A stretch of DNA of 64,000 bases from Xylophilus rhododendri. GTDB taxonomy: Bacteria > Pseudomonadota > Gammaproteobacteria > Burkholderiales > Burkholderiaceae_C. Both the position numbers and the translations under genes were made by a program. Below the pieces are notes generated by a model. That model was given only the letters and a program-made list of their open reading frames with translations. It had not been told where the DNA came from and did not search any database. The stretch covers positions 5,518,001 to 5,582,000 of the forward strand of contig NZ_CP047650.1 of assembly GCF_009906855.1 (NCBI RefSeq). The letters run 5' to 3'. Position 1 is the stretch's first letter. Every line of letters starts with the position of its first letter. This document shows positions 53,357 to 60,566 of this stretch, piece after piece.

Positions 53357-54238
53357 TCAAATACCCGAAGACAGCCGCGCGAGCTTGTGCGGATTGCGCT
53401 GCACATGGATGCGCAGGATGTGCTGGCCGTCGGTCTCGAAAGCCTGGGCCGATTCGATCCGCCCGTCGATCCAGCGCAGCAGCGCCCACTGGCCGTTGAA
53501 CCGTACCAGCTCCACCCGCATCCGCTCGCCGTAGTTGCGGAAGGCCGCGAAGTACAGCTGCGCGATGCGGCGCGATCCCAGCAGCGCCTGGCCGAAGCTG
53601 GGCACGATGCCGCCGCCGTCGCTCAGCAATTCGGACTGCTCGGCCAGCAGCGCCTGCAGGCCGTGGAAGTCGCCGCGCGAAAGGGCGTCGGCAAAGCCCC
53701 GCAGCACCTGGTACTGCAGCTTCGGCTGCACGGCCGGCGCGGGGCCCGCCTCGCGCAGCTGCGCCTTGGCGCGGCTCACCACCTGGCGGGCCGCGGCCTC
53801 GCTCTTGCCGATGGCCTCGGCCACCTGGGCATAGTCGGCATCGAAGACCTCACGCAGCAGGAAGGCGGCGCGGGATTCGGGCGAGAGGCGGTCCAGCAGC
53901 ACCAGGAAGGCGACCGAGATGTCGTCGGCCAGTTCGCGGGTCTGCTCTGGCGTCTCGGGGCCGCTCTCGGCCAGCGGCTCGGGCAGCCAGAAGCCGGGAT
54001 AGGCCTCGCGCCGCACCTTGGCCGCGCGCAGGCGGTCGATGGCCATGCGGGTCGTCATGGTGACCAGCCAGGCCTCGGCATTGGCCACGCCCTGCTGCAT
54101 GCGGCCTTCGTCCTCGTGCCAGCGCAGCCAGGCGTCCTGCACCAGGTCCTCGGCCTCGTGTACCGAGGCCAGCATGCGGTAGCCGATGGCCATCAGGCGC
54201 GGTCGCAGGCGTTCGAAGCTGCCGGTGGTGTCTTGCAT
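53357..54238 (-). CDS. ECF41 family RNA polymerase sigma factor with SnoaL-like domain
   Basis: 293 residues. Sigma region 2 (FERLRPRLMAIGYRMLASVHEAEDLVQDAW) and region 4 (LSPESRAAFLLREVFDADYAQVAEAIGKS) are complete. The linker WLPEP and the C-terminal SnoaL-like domain with DGGG (LLSDGGGIVPSFG) and NPHKL (HVQRNPHKLARL) are the three marks of group ECF41, whose fused C-domain replaces an anti-sigma factor. It should transcribe the downstream AhpD gene through the promoter at 53322-53348. Confidence 0.93.
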   Translation of the reverse strand: MQDTTGSFERLRPRLMAIGYRMLASVHEAEDLVQDAWLRWHEDEGRMQQGVANAEAWLVTMTTRMAIDRLRAAKVRREAYPGFWLPEPLAESGPETPEQTRELADDISVAFLVLLDRLSPESRAAFLLREVFDADYAQVAEAIGKSEAAARQVVSRAKAQLREAGPAPAVQPKLQYQVLRGFADALSRGDFHGLQALLAEQSELLSDGGGIVPSFGQALLGSRRIAQLYFAAFRNYGERMRVELVRFNGQWALLRWIDGRIESAQAFETDGQHILRIHVQRNPHKLARLSSGI

Positions 54239-54262
54239 GGCGGGGCAGTGTACGGCGGGGTG

Positions 54263-54310
54263 CTGGAATCAGGTCTTGATAAATATTCCAGAACTGGACA
54301 GAATATCCAG
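54263..54310. promoter_or_regulatory. Cluster of CTGGA/TCCAG half-sites before YheO-type regulator
   Basis: CTGGAAT (54263), ATTCCAG (54285), CTGGACA (54294) and TATCCAG (54304) occur within 48 bases; TCCAG-AA-CTGGA at 54287-54298 is a perfect palindrome. The cluster lies in the gap between the ECF gene and the YheO-type regulator, ending at the latter's ATG. Confidence 0.45.
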
Positions 54311-54940
54311 ATGGCCAGGCGCAACCCCGAACACACCCTGCTGCTGCAACAGCTGCGGCATGTGGCCGATGGCCTGGCGCAGACCTTCGCGCCTTTCTGC
54401 GAAGTGGTGCTGCACGATCTGCGGGATCCGAAACACACGGTGCTGGCGATCCACAACGGGCTCTCGGGCCGCGAGCCCGGCGAGCCGGCCACGGCGCTGG
54501 GCCGGGCGCGCATCCTCGATCCGGAATATCCGCAGGTCATCGCCAACTACGCCAACCAGTTCGCCGATGGCCGGCAGGCCAAGAGCACCTCCATCGGCAT
54601 CAAGGATTCGGAAGGCCGCTACGTGGCCGCCCTTTGCCTGAACGTGGACCTGACGCTGTTCAGCGGCTTCCAGACCGCGCTGGCCCAGTTCGCCGCGGTG
54701 GATGCGCACACGCCCGCCGGCGAATCGCTGGACCCGGACGGCGCCGAACGCCTGCGCCGCCGCATCGACGCCTTCGCCGCCCGGCTGGCCACCACGCCGC
54801 GGGCGCTGAAGGCCGCCGACCGGCGCGCCCTCCTCAAGGAACTGCGCGAGGCCGGCCTGCTAGACGTGCGCCGCGCCATGGACACCATCGCGGCGCATCT
54901 CGGTGTGTCGCGCGCCTCGGTCTACAGCTATGCCAAATGA
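54311..54940 (+). CDS. YheO/DauR-type PAS-HTH transcriptional regulator
   Basis: 209 residues from ATG 54311. The YheO-like PAS domain (LRHVADGLAQTFAPFCEVVLHDL, HNGLSGREPGEPATALG, STSIGIKDSEGRYVAALCLN) is followed by a C-terminal helix-turn-helix (ALLKELREAGLLDVRRAMDT, IAAHLGVSRASVYSYAK). Related DauR represses D-arginine catabolism. The stop overlaps the next gene by 11 bases, so the regulator is co-translated with the amino-acid enzymes it likely controls. No clear Shine-Dalgarno precedes the chosen start. Confidence 0.86.
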   Translation: MARRNPEHTLLLQQLRHVADGLAQTFAPFCEVVLHDLRDPKHTVLAIHNGLSGREPGEPATALGRARILDPEYPQVIANYANQFADGRQAKSTSIGIKDSEGRYVAALCLNVDLTLFSGFQTALAQFAAVDAHTPAGESLDPDGAERLRRRIDAFAARLATTPRALKAADRRALLKELREAGLLDVRRAMDTIAAHLGVSRASVYSYAK

Positions 54941-55901
54941 GGCCCGCCTGATCCTGCTGGACCGCGACAGCCTCGCCAGCCTGCTGCAGCCCGACGAGGT
55001 GCTGGAGGCCGTGCGCGAGGCCTTCCGCCTGCACAGCCGTCGCGCGGGGCGGGTGTTTCCCGTGGTGCGCGAAGCCTTGCCCGGCGGCGGGGTGTTCGGC
55101 ATCAAGTCGGGCGATGTGCCGGACGAGGCGCTGCTCGGCTTCAAGGCCGCAGGCTTCTGGCCTGCCAATCGCGCTCTGGGCGGCGAGCCGCACCAGGCCA
55201 CCATCGTGTTGATCGATCCCAAGACCGGGCGGCCGCAGGGCGTGATCGACGGCAATGCCATCACCACTTTACGCACCGGCGCGGCCGGCGCCCTGGGCCT
55301 GCAGCTGCTGGCCCGGCCGGACTCCACAAGCGCCTGCGTTTTCGGCACCGGCGTGCAGGCCGGCATCCAGGTCGACTACGCCCTGCGGCTGCTGCCGGGC
55401 CTGCGCACCGTGCGTTATCTCACCCACGACGGCCTGCGGCGCCCCGCATTCGAGGCCCGCTTCGAAGGGCGCTGCGACATCGCCCTGGCCACCGATGCCA
55501 ACGCAGCCGTCGAGGCCAGCGACATCGTCATCACCGCCACGCCCGGCAAGGCCGCGCTCTTCGACGCCGCCGCCGTGCGGCCCGGCACCCATCTCAATGC
55601 CGTGGGCGCCGACACCCGCGGCAAACGCGAGCTGCCCGAGGGCCTGCTGCCGCGCTGCCGGCTCTTCGTGGACGACCAGCTCCAGGCCCGCCAGATCGGC
55701 GAGGCGCAATGGTCGCCCGATACGGCCTGCACCGAGATCGGCGATGTGCTGACCGGCACTGCCGCCGCCTGCCGCCAGCCGCAGGACATCACCGTCTTCG
55801 ACATGACCGGCCTGGCCCTGCAGGACCTCACCGTCGCCCGCCTGGTGCTGCAAGGCGCCGTGGCGCGCGGCATCGGCACCAGCATCGCCTGGCCCTGGTA
55901 A
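54930..55901 (+). CDS. Ornithine cyclodeaminase/mu-crystallin family protein
   Basis: 323 residues from ATG 54930. N-terminal LQPDEVLEAVREAFRLHSRR, then PVVREALPGGGVFGIKSGDVP, and VIDGNAITTLRTGAAGALGLQLL with the conserved Thr/Arg; the Rossmann loop reads VFGTGVQAGIQ. Members include cyclodeaminases, imine reductases and L-alanine dehydrogenases. Between a YheO-type regulator and an ammonia-lyase it is likely to act on an amino or imino acid; the exact reaction is unresolved. Confidence 0.85.
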   Translation: MPNEARLILLDRDSLASLLQPDEVLEAVREAFRLHSRRAGRVFPVVREALPGGGVFGIKSGDVPDEALLGFKAAGFWPANRALGGEPHQATIVLIDPKTGRPQGVIDGNAITTLRTGAAGALGLQLLARPDSTSACVFGTGVQAGIQVDYALRLLPGLRTVRYLTHDGLRRPAFEARFEGRCDIALATDANAAVEASDIVITATPGKAALFDAAAVRPGTHLNAVGADTRGKRELPEGLLPRCRLFVDDQLQARQIGEAQWSPDTACTEIGDVLTGTAAACRQPQDITVFDMTGLALQDLTVARLVLQGAVARGIGTSIAWPW

Positions 55902-55931
55902 TCCTTCCAACCCCAACCTTCCGACACCGCC

Positions 55932-56897
55932 ATGACAGAACTCGTCCTGCCCACCTACGAAGACGTGAAGGCCGCAGCCGTGCGCCTCGAAGGCCATGCG
56001 CACAAGACCCCCGTCATCACCTCGCGCACCTTCGACGAGGAGACCGGCGCCCAGGTCTTCTTCAAGGCCGAGAACCTGCAGCGCATGGGCGCCTTCAAGT
56101 TCCGCGGCGGCTTCAATGCATTGAGCCGTTTCGACGAGCGCCAGCGCAAGGCGGGCGTGGTCACCTTCTCCTCGGGCAATCATGCGCAGGCGATCGCACT
56201 GTCGGCCCGCATCCTGGGCATTCCGGCCACCATCGTCATGCCGCACGACGCGCCGGCGATGAAGGTGGCCGCCACCAAGGGCTATGGCGGCAACGTGGTC
56301 TTCTACGACCGCTACAAGGAAGACCGCCAGAAGATCGGCCGCGACCTGGCCGAGCAGCACGGCATGACACTGATCCCGCCCTACGACCACCCCGATGTGA
56401 TCGCCGGCCAGGGCACGGCCGCCAAGGAGCTGTTCGAAGAGGTCGGCCCGCTCGACGCCTTCTTCGTCTGCCTGGGCGGCGGCGGGCTGCTGTCGGGCTC
56501 GGCACTGGCCACCCGTGCCCTGTCGCCGGACTGCCAGCTCTACGGCGTGGAGCCGGAGGCCGGCAACGACGGCCAGCAGTCCTTCCGGTCGGGCAGCATC
56601 GTCCACATCGACACCCCCAAGACCATCGCCGACGGCGCGCAGACCCAGCACCTGGGCGACTACACCTTCGGCATCATCCGCCGCGACGTGAACGACATCG
56701 TGACCGTGTCGGACGCCGAATTGGTCGAGGCCATGCGCTTCGCCGCATCGCGCATGAAGCTGGTGATCGAGCCGACCGGCTGCCTCGGTTTCGCCGCCGT
56801 GCGCAAGATGAAGGACCAGCTGCGCGGCAAACGCGTGGGGGTGCTGGTCAGCGGGGGGAATGTGGATATCGCGAGCTTCTGCCGTTTGCTGGGCTGA
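55932..56897 (+). CDS. Threonine/threo-3-hydroxyaspartate ammonia-lyase family (PLP)
   Basis: 321 residues, the length of catabolic serine racemase/dehydratase-type enzymes. PLP lysine in GAFKFRGGFNAL, substrate loop SSGNHAQAIALSA, PLP-phosphate glycine loop LGGGGLLSG and VSGGNVD at the end. PYDHPDVIAGQGTAAKEL fits threo-3-hydroxy-L-aspartate ammonia-lyase relatives, which give oxaloacetate and ammonia. Third gene of the YheO-OCD-lyase operon, 30 bases behind the OCD gene. Confidence 0.88.
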   Translation: MTELVLPTYEDVKAAAVRLEGHAHKTPVITSRTFDEETGAQVFFKAENLQRMGAFKFRGGFNALSRFDERQRKAGVVTFSSGNHAQAIALSARILGIPATIVMPHDAPAMKVAATKGYGGNVVFYDRYKEDRQKIGRDLAEQHGMTLIPPYDHPDVIAGQGTAAKELFEEVGPLDAFFVCLGGGGLLSGSALATRALSPDCQLYGVEPEAGNDGQQSFRSGSIVHIDTPKTIADGAQTQHLGDYTFGIIRRDVNDIVTVSDAELVEAMRFAASRMKLVIEPTGCLGFAAVRKMKDQLRGKRVGVLVSGGNVDIASFCRLLG

Positions 56898-57051
56898 GGT
56901 CTTCTGCGGCGTGGGGCTCGCCCGGTTTGGCGGCCTCGCTTTGCTCCCATGCCGCCACTTCCTTGATCGCCAGGGCCTGGGTTTGCTCGAACAAGTCCTG
57001 ATCCTTCAGGAAATCGTCAAGGCTCGATCCGTGATGCTTGCTGCTGTTCAT
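56848..57051 (-). CDS. Shortened XRE/HigA-type antitoxin-like protein
   Basis: 67 residues from ATG 57051. The first 38 residues (MNSSKHHGSSLDDFLKDQDL, then FEQTQALAIKEVAAWE) look like the start of the antitoxin family whose full-length members continue into a helix-turn-helix. Here the sequence turns polar and ends without an HTH, inside the 3' end of the ammonia-lyase gene. Probably a remnant in which the DNA-binding half was lost. No toxin gene is adjacent. Confidence 0.5.
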   Translation of the reverse strand: MNSSKHHGSSLDDFLKDQDLFEQTQALAIKEVAAWEQSEAAKPGEPHAAEDLSPANGRSSRYPHSPR

Positions 57052-57077
57052 GTTTTCAACTCCATCAGCAGAAGGTA

Positions 57078-57092
57078 GCAAGCCTTGCTTGC
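57078..57092. promoter_or_regulatory. Palindrome GCAAGC-CTT-GCTTGC
   Basis: A 6+6 perfect inverted repeat with a three-base centre, 26 bases upstream of the shortened antitoxin-like gene. It may be a leftover operator of that gene, since antitoxins repress themselves. It lacks a T-run and so is not a good terminator. Confidence 0.35.
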
Positions 57093-57126
57093 CATTCGTC
57101 AGCGATAGGTGCAGCTGAGAGGCTCT

Positions 57127-57831
57127 TCAGGCCTGCAAGATCGCTCTGACGCGGTCCAGAACCGGCCGCATCCGATCAGGCTGCTCCTGCAGCCACCGAT
57201 GCAGCAAATGCCCGGCCGGCAATGAAATCAGCTCGACGCGGGCCGCCTGCCTGGCCCGTTGGCGGTATTGCTCGATGACCGCGGGCGGGATGACGGCGTC
57301 CTGCTCGCCGAGCACCAGCAGCAGCCGGCCGCGAAAGTGCTCCAGCGCCTCGAAGGCGGGCGATGCGGCGAAGTCGCTGGTGGACCGGATGGTCTGCTGG
57401 AACGCCGGGCCGAAGGGCAGGGGCTCGGCGGCGGCTTCGTAGGCGGCGGGGCAGAACAGCACCAGGGCTTCGGGCTGCAGGCGGGTGATCAGGCGGCAGG
57501 CGATATGGCCGCCCATGCTGCTGCCGATGAGGGCCAGGGGAGGGCGCATCCGCCGGGCCTGGGCGACCGCCACCGCCTGCTCGACGCGGTCGTCCAGGCT
57601 GGAATCGGAAAGCTCGCCGCCGGTGTCGCCGTGGCCGATGTGGTCGAAGGCGGCGCCGGGCAGGCCGTGCTCGGCGAGGTGGGTGAGCAGGTATTGGGCG
57701 GTGCGGTGGTTCGACTGCCCGCCGCCGTGCAGGGCCAGCACGCGGAGTGTGTCGCCATCGGCGGCCGAGGTGATCGCGCCGGCCAGGCGGTAGCCGCGAA
57801 AGGGAACGCTGAACGCGCGGACCGCCGTCAT
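57127..57831 (-). CDS. Alpha/beta hydrolase
   Basis: 234 residues from ATG 57831, overlapping the previous stop. VLALHGGGQSNHRTAQYLL gives the oxyanion region; the nucleophile elbow is LIGSSMGGHIACRL; VLGEQDAVIPP supplies the Asp and LPAGHLLHRW the His. The compact fold without a lid suits an esterase or thioesterase with a small substrate. Last of three coupled minus-strand genes (PACE protein, small unknown, hydrolase). Confidence 0.83.
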   Translation of the reverse strand: MTAVRAFSVPFRGYRLAGAITSAADGDTLRVLALHGGGQSNHRTAQYLLTHLAEHGLPGAAFDHIGHGDTGGELSDSSLDDRVEQAVAVAQARRMRPPLALIGSSMGGHIACRLITRLQPEALVLFCPAAYEAAAEPLPFGPAFQQTIRSTSDFAASPAFEALEHFRGRLLLVLGEQDAVIPPAVIEQYRQRARQAARVELISLPAGHLLHRWLQEQPDRMRPVLDRVRAILQA

Positions 57832-58148
57832 CACGCTTCGAGCAGCCAGGCCGGGACGTCCCACTGCAGCAACTCGGCCACCCGGCACATCACCCAGCGG
57901 GCTTCCGCCGGGCTGACGCTGGCCGGCGGCTGCAACAGGCCGTCCAGGCATTTGCGCAGCGCCTCGCTCTCGCTGAGGTTGCCGCCGAACTGCACCGTCT
58001 GGCACAGCTCCGACACCTGGGCGGCCAGGTCCTCGCAGAATTCGAGCCGCGCTTCCAGGGCCTCGCGGGCCAGCGTGGGCCGGCCGCGCTGCAGGTACAG
58101 CGCCATGAAGCTCTCGGGAATCGGGATCTGGTTGGTGTCTTCTTCCAT
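57831..58148 (-). CDS. Small protein of unknown function
   Basis: 105 residues from ATG 58148 (GGAGAA seven bases upstream). Mostly helical by composition, with FMALYLQRGRPTLAREALEA, RLEFCEDLAAQVSELCQTVQ and WVMCRVAELLQWDVPAWL. Three cysteines, no signal peptide or membrane segment. Coupled to the hydrolase gene behind it and 17 bases after the PACE gene. I do not recognise the family; length and helicity suggest an adaptor-like role at most. Confidence 0.65.
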   Translation of the reverse strand: MEEDTNQIPIPESFMALYLQRGRPTLAREALEARLEFCEDLAAQVSELCQTVQFGGNLSESEALRKCLDGLLQPPASVSPAEARWVMCRVAELLQWDVPAWLLEA

Positions 58149-58165
58149 GGCGGTTCTCCAGTTTT

Positions 58166-58591
58166 TCAAGCCGCGCTGGCGGGCAGGCCGAAGATGCGGT
58201 CGAAGGCCCAGTTGAAGACGAAGGTGTAGACCAGGAAGAAGCAGAGCAGGCCGATGTCCAGCCAGAAGGCCTGCACGATGGACACCCCCAGCCCGAAGGC
58301 CACCAGCGGGATCAGCATCAGCGCCAGCCCGCCCTCGAAACCCACGGCATGGGCCACGCGCCGCGCCAGGCTGCGGCCGCGTTTGGCCTGGCCCGCCTCC
58401 CAGCGCTCGAAGAGCATGTTGAAGACCAGGTTCCAGAGCACCGCCACCACCGAGCAGGCCACCGCCACCAGCGTGGCGCGGCCCAGCTGTTGCTCGCCGC
58501 CGGTCGTGGCCGACAGGCCGAAACTGGTGCAGACGATGGCGATTCCCTCGTACAAGCCCACAAACACCACCCGCCGCCAGATACCCTGCAT
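58166..58591 (-). CDS. PACE family efflux transporter
   Basis: 141 residues, two tandem bacterial transmembrane pair domains, four helices in all: RVVFVGLYEGIAIVCTSFGL, LVAVACSVVAVLWNLVFNML with FERWE, then RRVAHAVGFEGGLALMLIPL and LDIGLLCFFLVYTFVFNWAF with FDRIF. The repeated N-x-x-(F/W)(D/E)RxE/F pattern and the Glu in helix 1 are diagnostic for PACE proteins (AceI type), proton-driven exporters of biocides such as chlorhexidine or of polyamines. Confidence 0.9.
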   Translation of the reverse strand: MQGIWRRVVFVGLYEGIAIVCTSFGLSATTGGEQQLGRATLVAVACSVVAVLWNLVFNMLFERWEAGQAKRGRSLARRVAHAVGFEGGLALMLIPLVAFGLGVSIVQAFWLDIGLLCFFLVYTFVFNWAFDRIFGLPASAA

Positions 58592-58640
58592 CGCCTGCCT
58601 TTTTCGTAGAGCCGTGGAATGTACAGAAAAAGCGTGACGC

Positions 58641-59720
58641 TCAATGTCCGGCCAGGGATTGCAGGCGCCGCAGCGTCTCGGCCGCCAGCGTGCGGGTCAG
58701 CTCGGCCGCCGGCATCGCACGGCCCAGGGCCGCGGACTGGCCCGACCAGAGGGACATGAAGTCGCCCGAGCCCGTGGGCTCACTGGCCGCACGCAGGGGT
58801 GCGAGTGCGCCGCCAGCCAGCGGAAAGGCCGGCGCCAGCGGCGACATCGGGCCCAGATCCCGCATCACCCTGTTCATCAGCCCGCGCGCCGGCCGGCCGG
58901 TGAAGATCCGGGTCATGGCGGTGCTGTCGTCATGCGATGCCTTCAGGGCGGCCCGGTGCGGCGCCGGCACCTTGGCCTCGGGGCTGAACAGATAGGCCGT
59001 GCCCAGCTGCACCGCCGATGCGCCCAGCGCGAAGGCGGCCGCGATGCCGCGTGCATCGCCGATGCCGCCGGCCGCGATCACCGGCACGCCGATCGCATCG
59101 ACCACCTGCGGCACCAGGGCCATGGTGCCGACCTGGGTGGCGATGTCGTCGCTGAGGAACATGCCGCGATGGCCGCCGGCCTCCGCACCCTGGGCGATGA
59201 CGGCGTCGCAGCCGCGCTCGGCCAGCCAGACGGCCTCGCGCACCGTGGTGGCCGAGGAGATGACCTTGGCGCCCGTGGCCTTGACCCGGTCCAGCAGCGC
59301 GGCGGGCGGCAGGCCGAAATGGAAGCTCACCACCTGCGGGCGCAGCTCCTCGACCAGGGCGCAGAGCTTCTCGTCGAAGGGCGCGCGGCTGGAGACGGGG
59401 ATGGGGCCGTCCGGATCCACGCCCAGCTCCAGGTAATAGGGCCGCAGCCACGCGCGCCAGGCCTGTTCGGCCGCCTCGTCGGCCAGCGGTGCCTGGTGGC
59501 AGAAGAAGTTCAGGTTGAGCGGCTTGCCGGACTGCTGGCGAAAGCTCGCGATCTCCGTCCGCGCCTGGGCTTCGCTGAGCAGGGCGCAGGGCAGGGAGCC
59601 CAGGCCGCCGCCCTCGGCCACGGCGATGGCCAGCGGCGACAGGCCGGGCCCGGCCATGGGGCCGAGCAGGATGGGCAGTTCGATATCGAAGAGTTCGGTG
59701 ACTGCGGTGGGCAGTGCCAT
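58641..59720 (-). CDS. Nitronate monooxygenase-like FMN oxidoreductase
   Basis: 359 residues from ATG 59720 (AAGGA upstream). A TIM barrel of the nitronate monooxygenase/2-nitropropane dioxygenase family: LPILLGPMAGPGLSPLAIAV, LNLNFFCHQAP, VVSFHFGLPP, AQGAEAGGHRGMF with the catalytic His, IAAGGIGDARGIAAAF and VQLGTAYLFS. It oxidises nitronates or serves as enoyl reductase-like flavoenzyme. It lies directly behind the GntR/FCD gene on the same strand. Confidence 0.87.
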   Translation of the reverse strand: MALPTAVTELFDIELPILLGPMAGPGLSPLAIAVAEGGGLGSLPCALLSEAQARTEIASFRQQSGKPLNLNFFCHQAPLADEAAEQAWRAWLRPYYLELGVDPDGPIPVSSRAPFDEKLCALVEELRPQVVSFHFGLPPAALLDRVKATGAKVISSATTVREAVWLAERGCDAVIAQGAEAGGHRGMFLSDDIATQVGTMALVPQVVDAIGVPVIAAGGIGDARGIAAAFALGASAVQLGTAYLFSPEAKVPAPHRAALKASHDDSTAMTRIFTGRPARGLMNRVMRDLGPMSPLAPAFPLAGGALAPLRAASEPTGSGDFMSLWSGQSAALGRAMPAAELTRTLAAETLRRLQSLAGH

Positions 59721-59752
59721 GTTGGGTCCTTGGTTCCAGGGGGGAAGGATGT

Positions 59753-60445
59753 TCAGCGGGTGAGGAACTTGCCGACGTAGAGCCGCCGGGCCCGGTCCAT
59801 GTGTTCCAGCGCCAGTGCGCCCAGCGTGGGCCGGTCGCCTCTCCGCAGCGATTCCACCATGGCGGCGTGTTCCTCGCAGGCCTGGGCCAATGCCCCCGCG
59901 TCGGCGATGCCATAGGCCCGGGCGGGAAAACTCAGCCAGTCGTGCAGCCGGATCGATTCGGCCAGGTAAGGGTTGTCGCACAGGCCGTAGAGCACCCGGT
60001 GGAAGGCCATGTTGGTGCGGTGGATGGCGATCAGGTCGCCGGTCAGCACGGCGGCGGCATGGGCGTCGCGCGCGGCCTCCAGGGCCTGCAGCCGGGGCGG
60101 TGCGGGCGGCATGGGCATCAGGTCGACGGCGGCCTGGTGCAGCACCGAACGCATGTGATAGAGCGCGCCCAGCGTGGCCTCGTCGAAGCGCCGGATCTGC
60201 GCGCCCAGGTGGGGCGGTTTCACCACCACGCCGAGCCGCTGCAGTTCGACCAGGGCCGCGCGCACCACATGGCGCTTGGCCTGGTAGTCCTCCATCAGGT
60301 GGTCTTCGATCAGCCGGTTCCTGGGCAGGATGCGGCTGCGGATGATGTCGGTCTCGATCGCGGCGATGACGGCGGCGACGGCTTCGGGTAATGCACTGCC
60401 GGGGAAAACCCCAATATCTCCGGCTGAATCTTGTTTTTTGCTCAT
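59753..60445 (-). CDS. GntR/FCD family transcriptional regulator
   Basis: 230 residues from ATG 60445. The winged helix reads AAIETDIIRSRILPRNRLIE, MEDYQAKRHVVRAALVEL, QRLGVVVKPPHLGAQIRR, a somewhat diverged GntR form with Lys-Arg-His in place of the usual Ser-Arg-Gly. The FCD domain follows (RTNMAFHRVLYGLCDNPYLAE, CEEHAAMVESLRRGD). Divergent from the aldehyde dehydrogenase operon at 60567 and probably its regulator; also upstream of the nitronate monooxygenase-like gene. Confidence 0.85.
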   Translation of the reverse strand: MSKKQDSAGDIGVFPGSALPEAVAAVIAAIETDIIRSRILPRNRLIEDHLMEDYQAKRHVVRAALVELQRLGVVVKPPHLGAQIRRFDEATLGALYHMRSVLHQAAVDLMPMPPAPPRLQALEAARDAHAAAVLTGDLIAIHRTNMAFHRVLYGLCDNPYLAESIRLHDWLSFPARAYGIADAGALAQACEEHAAMVESLRRGDRPTLGALALEHMDRARRLYVGKFLTR

Positions 60446-60484
60446 GGCTTTTCGCTGAATCCGCACATTATCAATAGTTTTATT

Positions 60485-60513
60485 GCCAGGATTGGCGACA
60501 ACGTGCTTGTTGT
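60485..60513. promoter_or_regulatory. Two adjacent inverted repeats, candidate FCD regulator sites
   Basis: GCCA-GGAT-TGGC (60485-60496) and ACAAC-N6-GTTGT (60498-60513) lie side by side in the 121-base gap between the GntR/FCD gene and the aldehyde dehydrogenase gene. Confidence 0.42.
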
Positions 60514-60566
60514 GATGCGCCATGGCCATCCCTATGCTGGCGGCCAGCCAACAACGAGGATGAATC

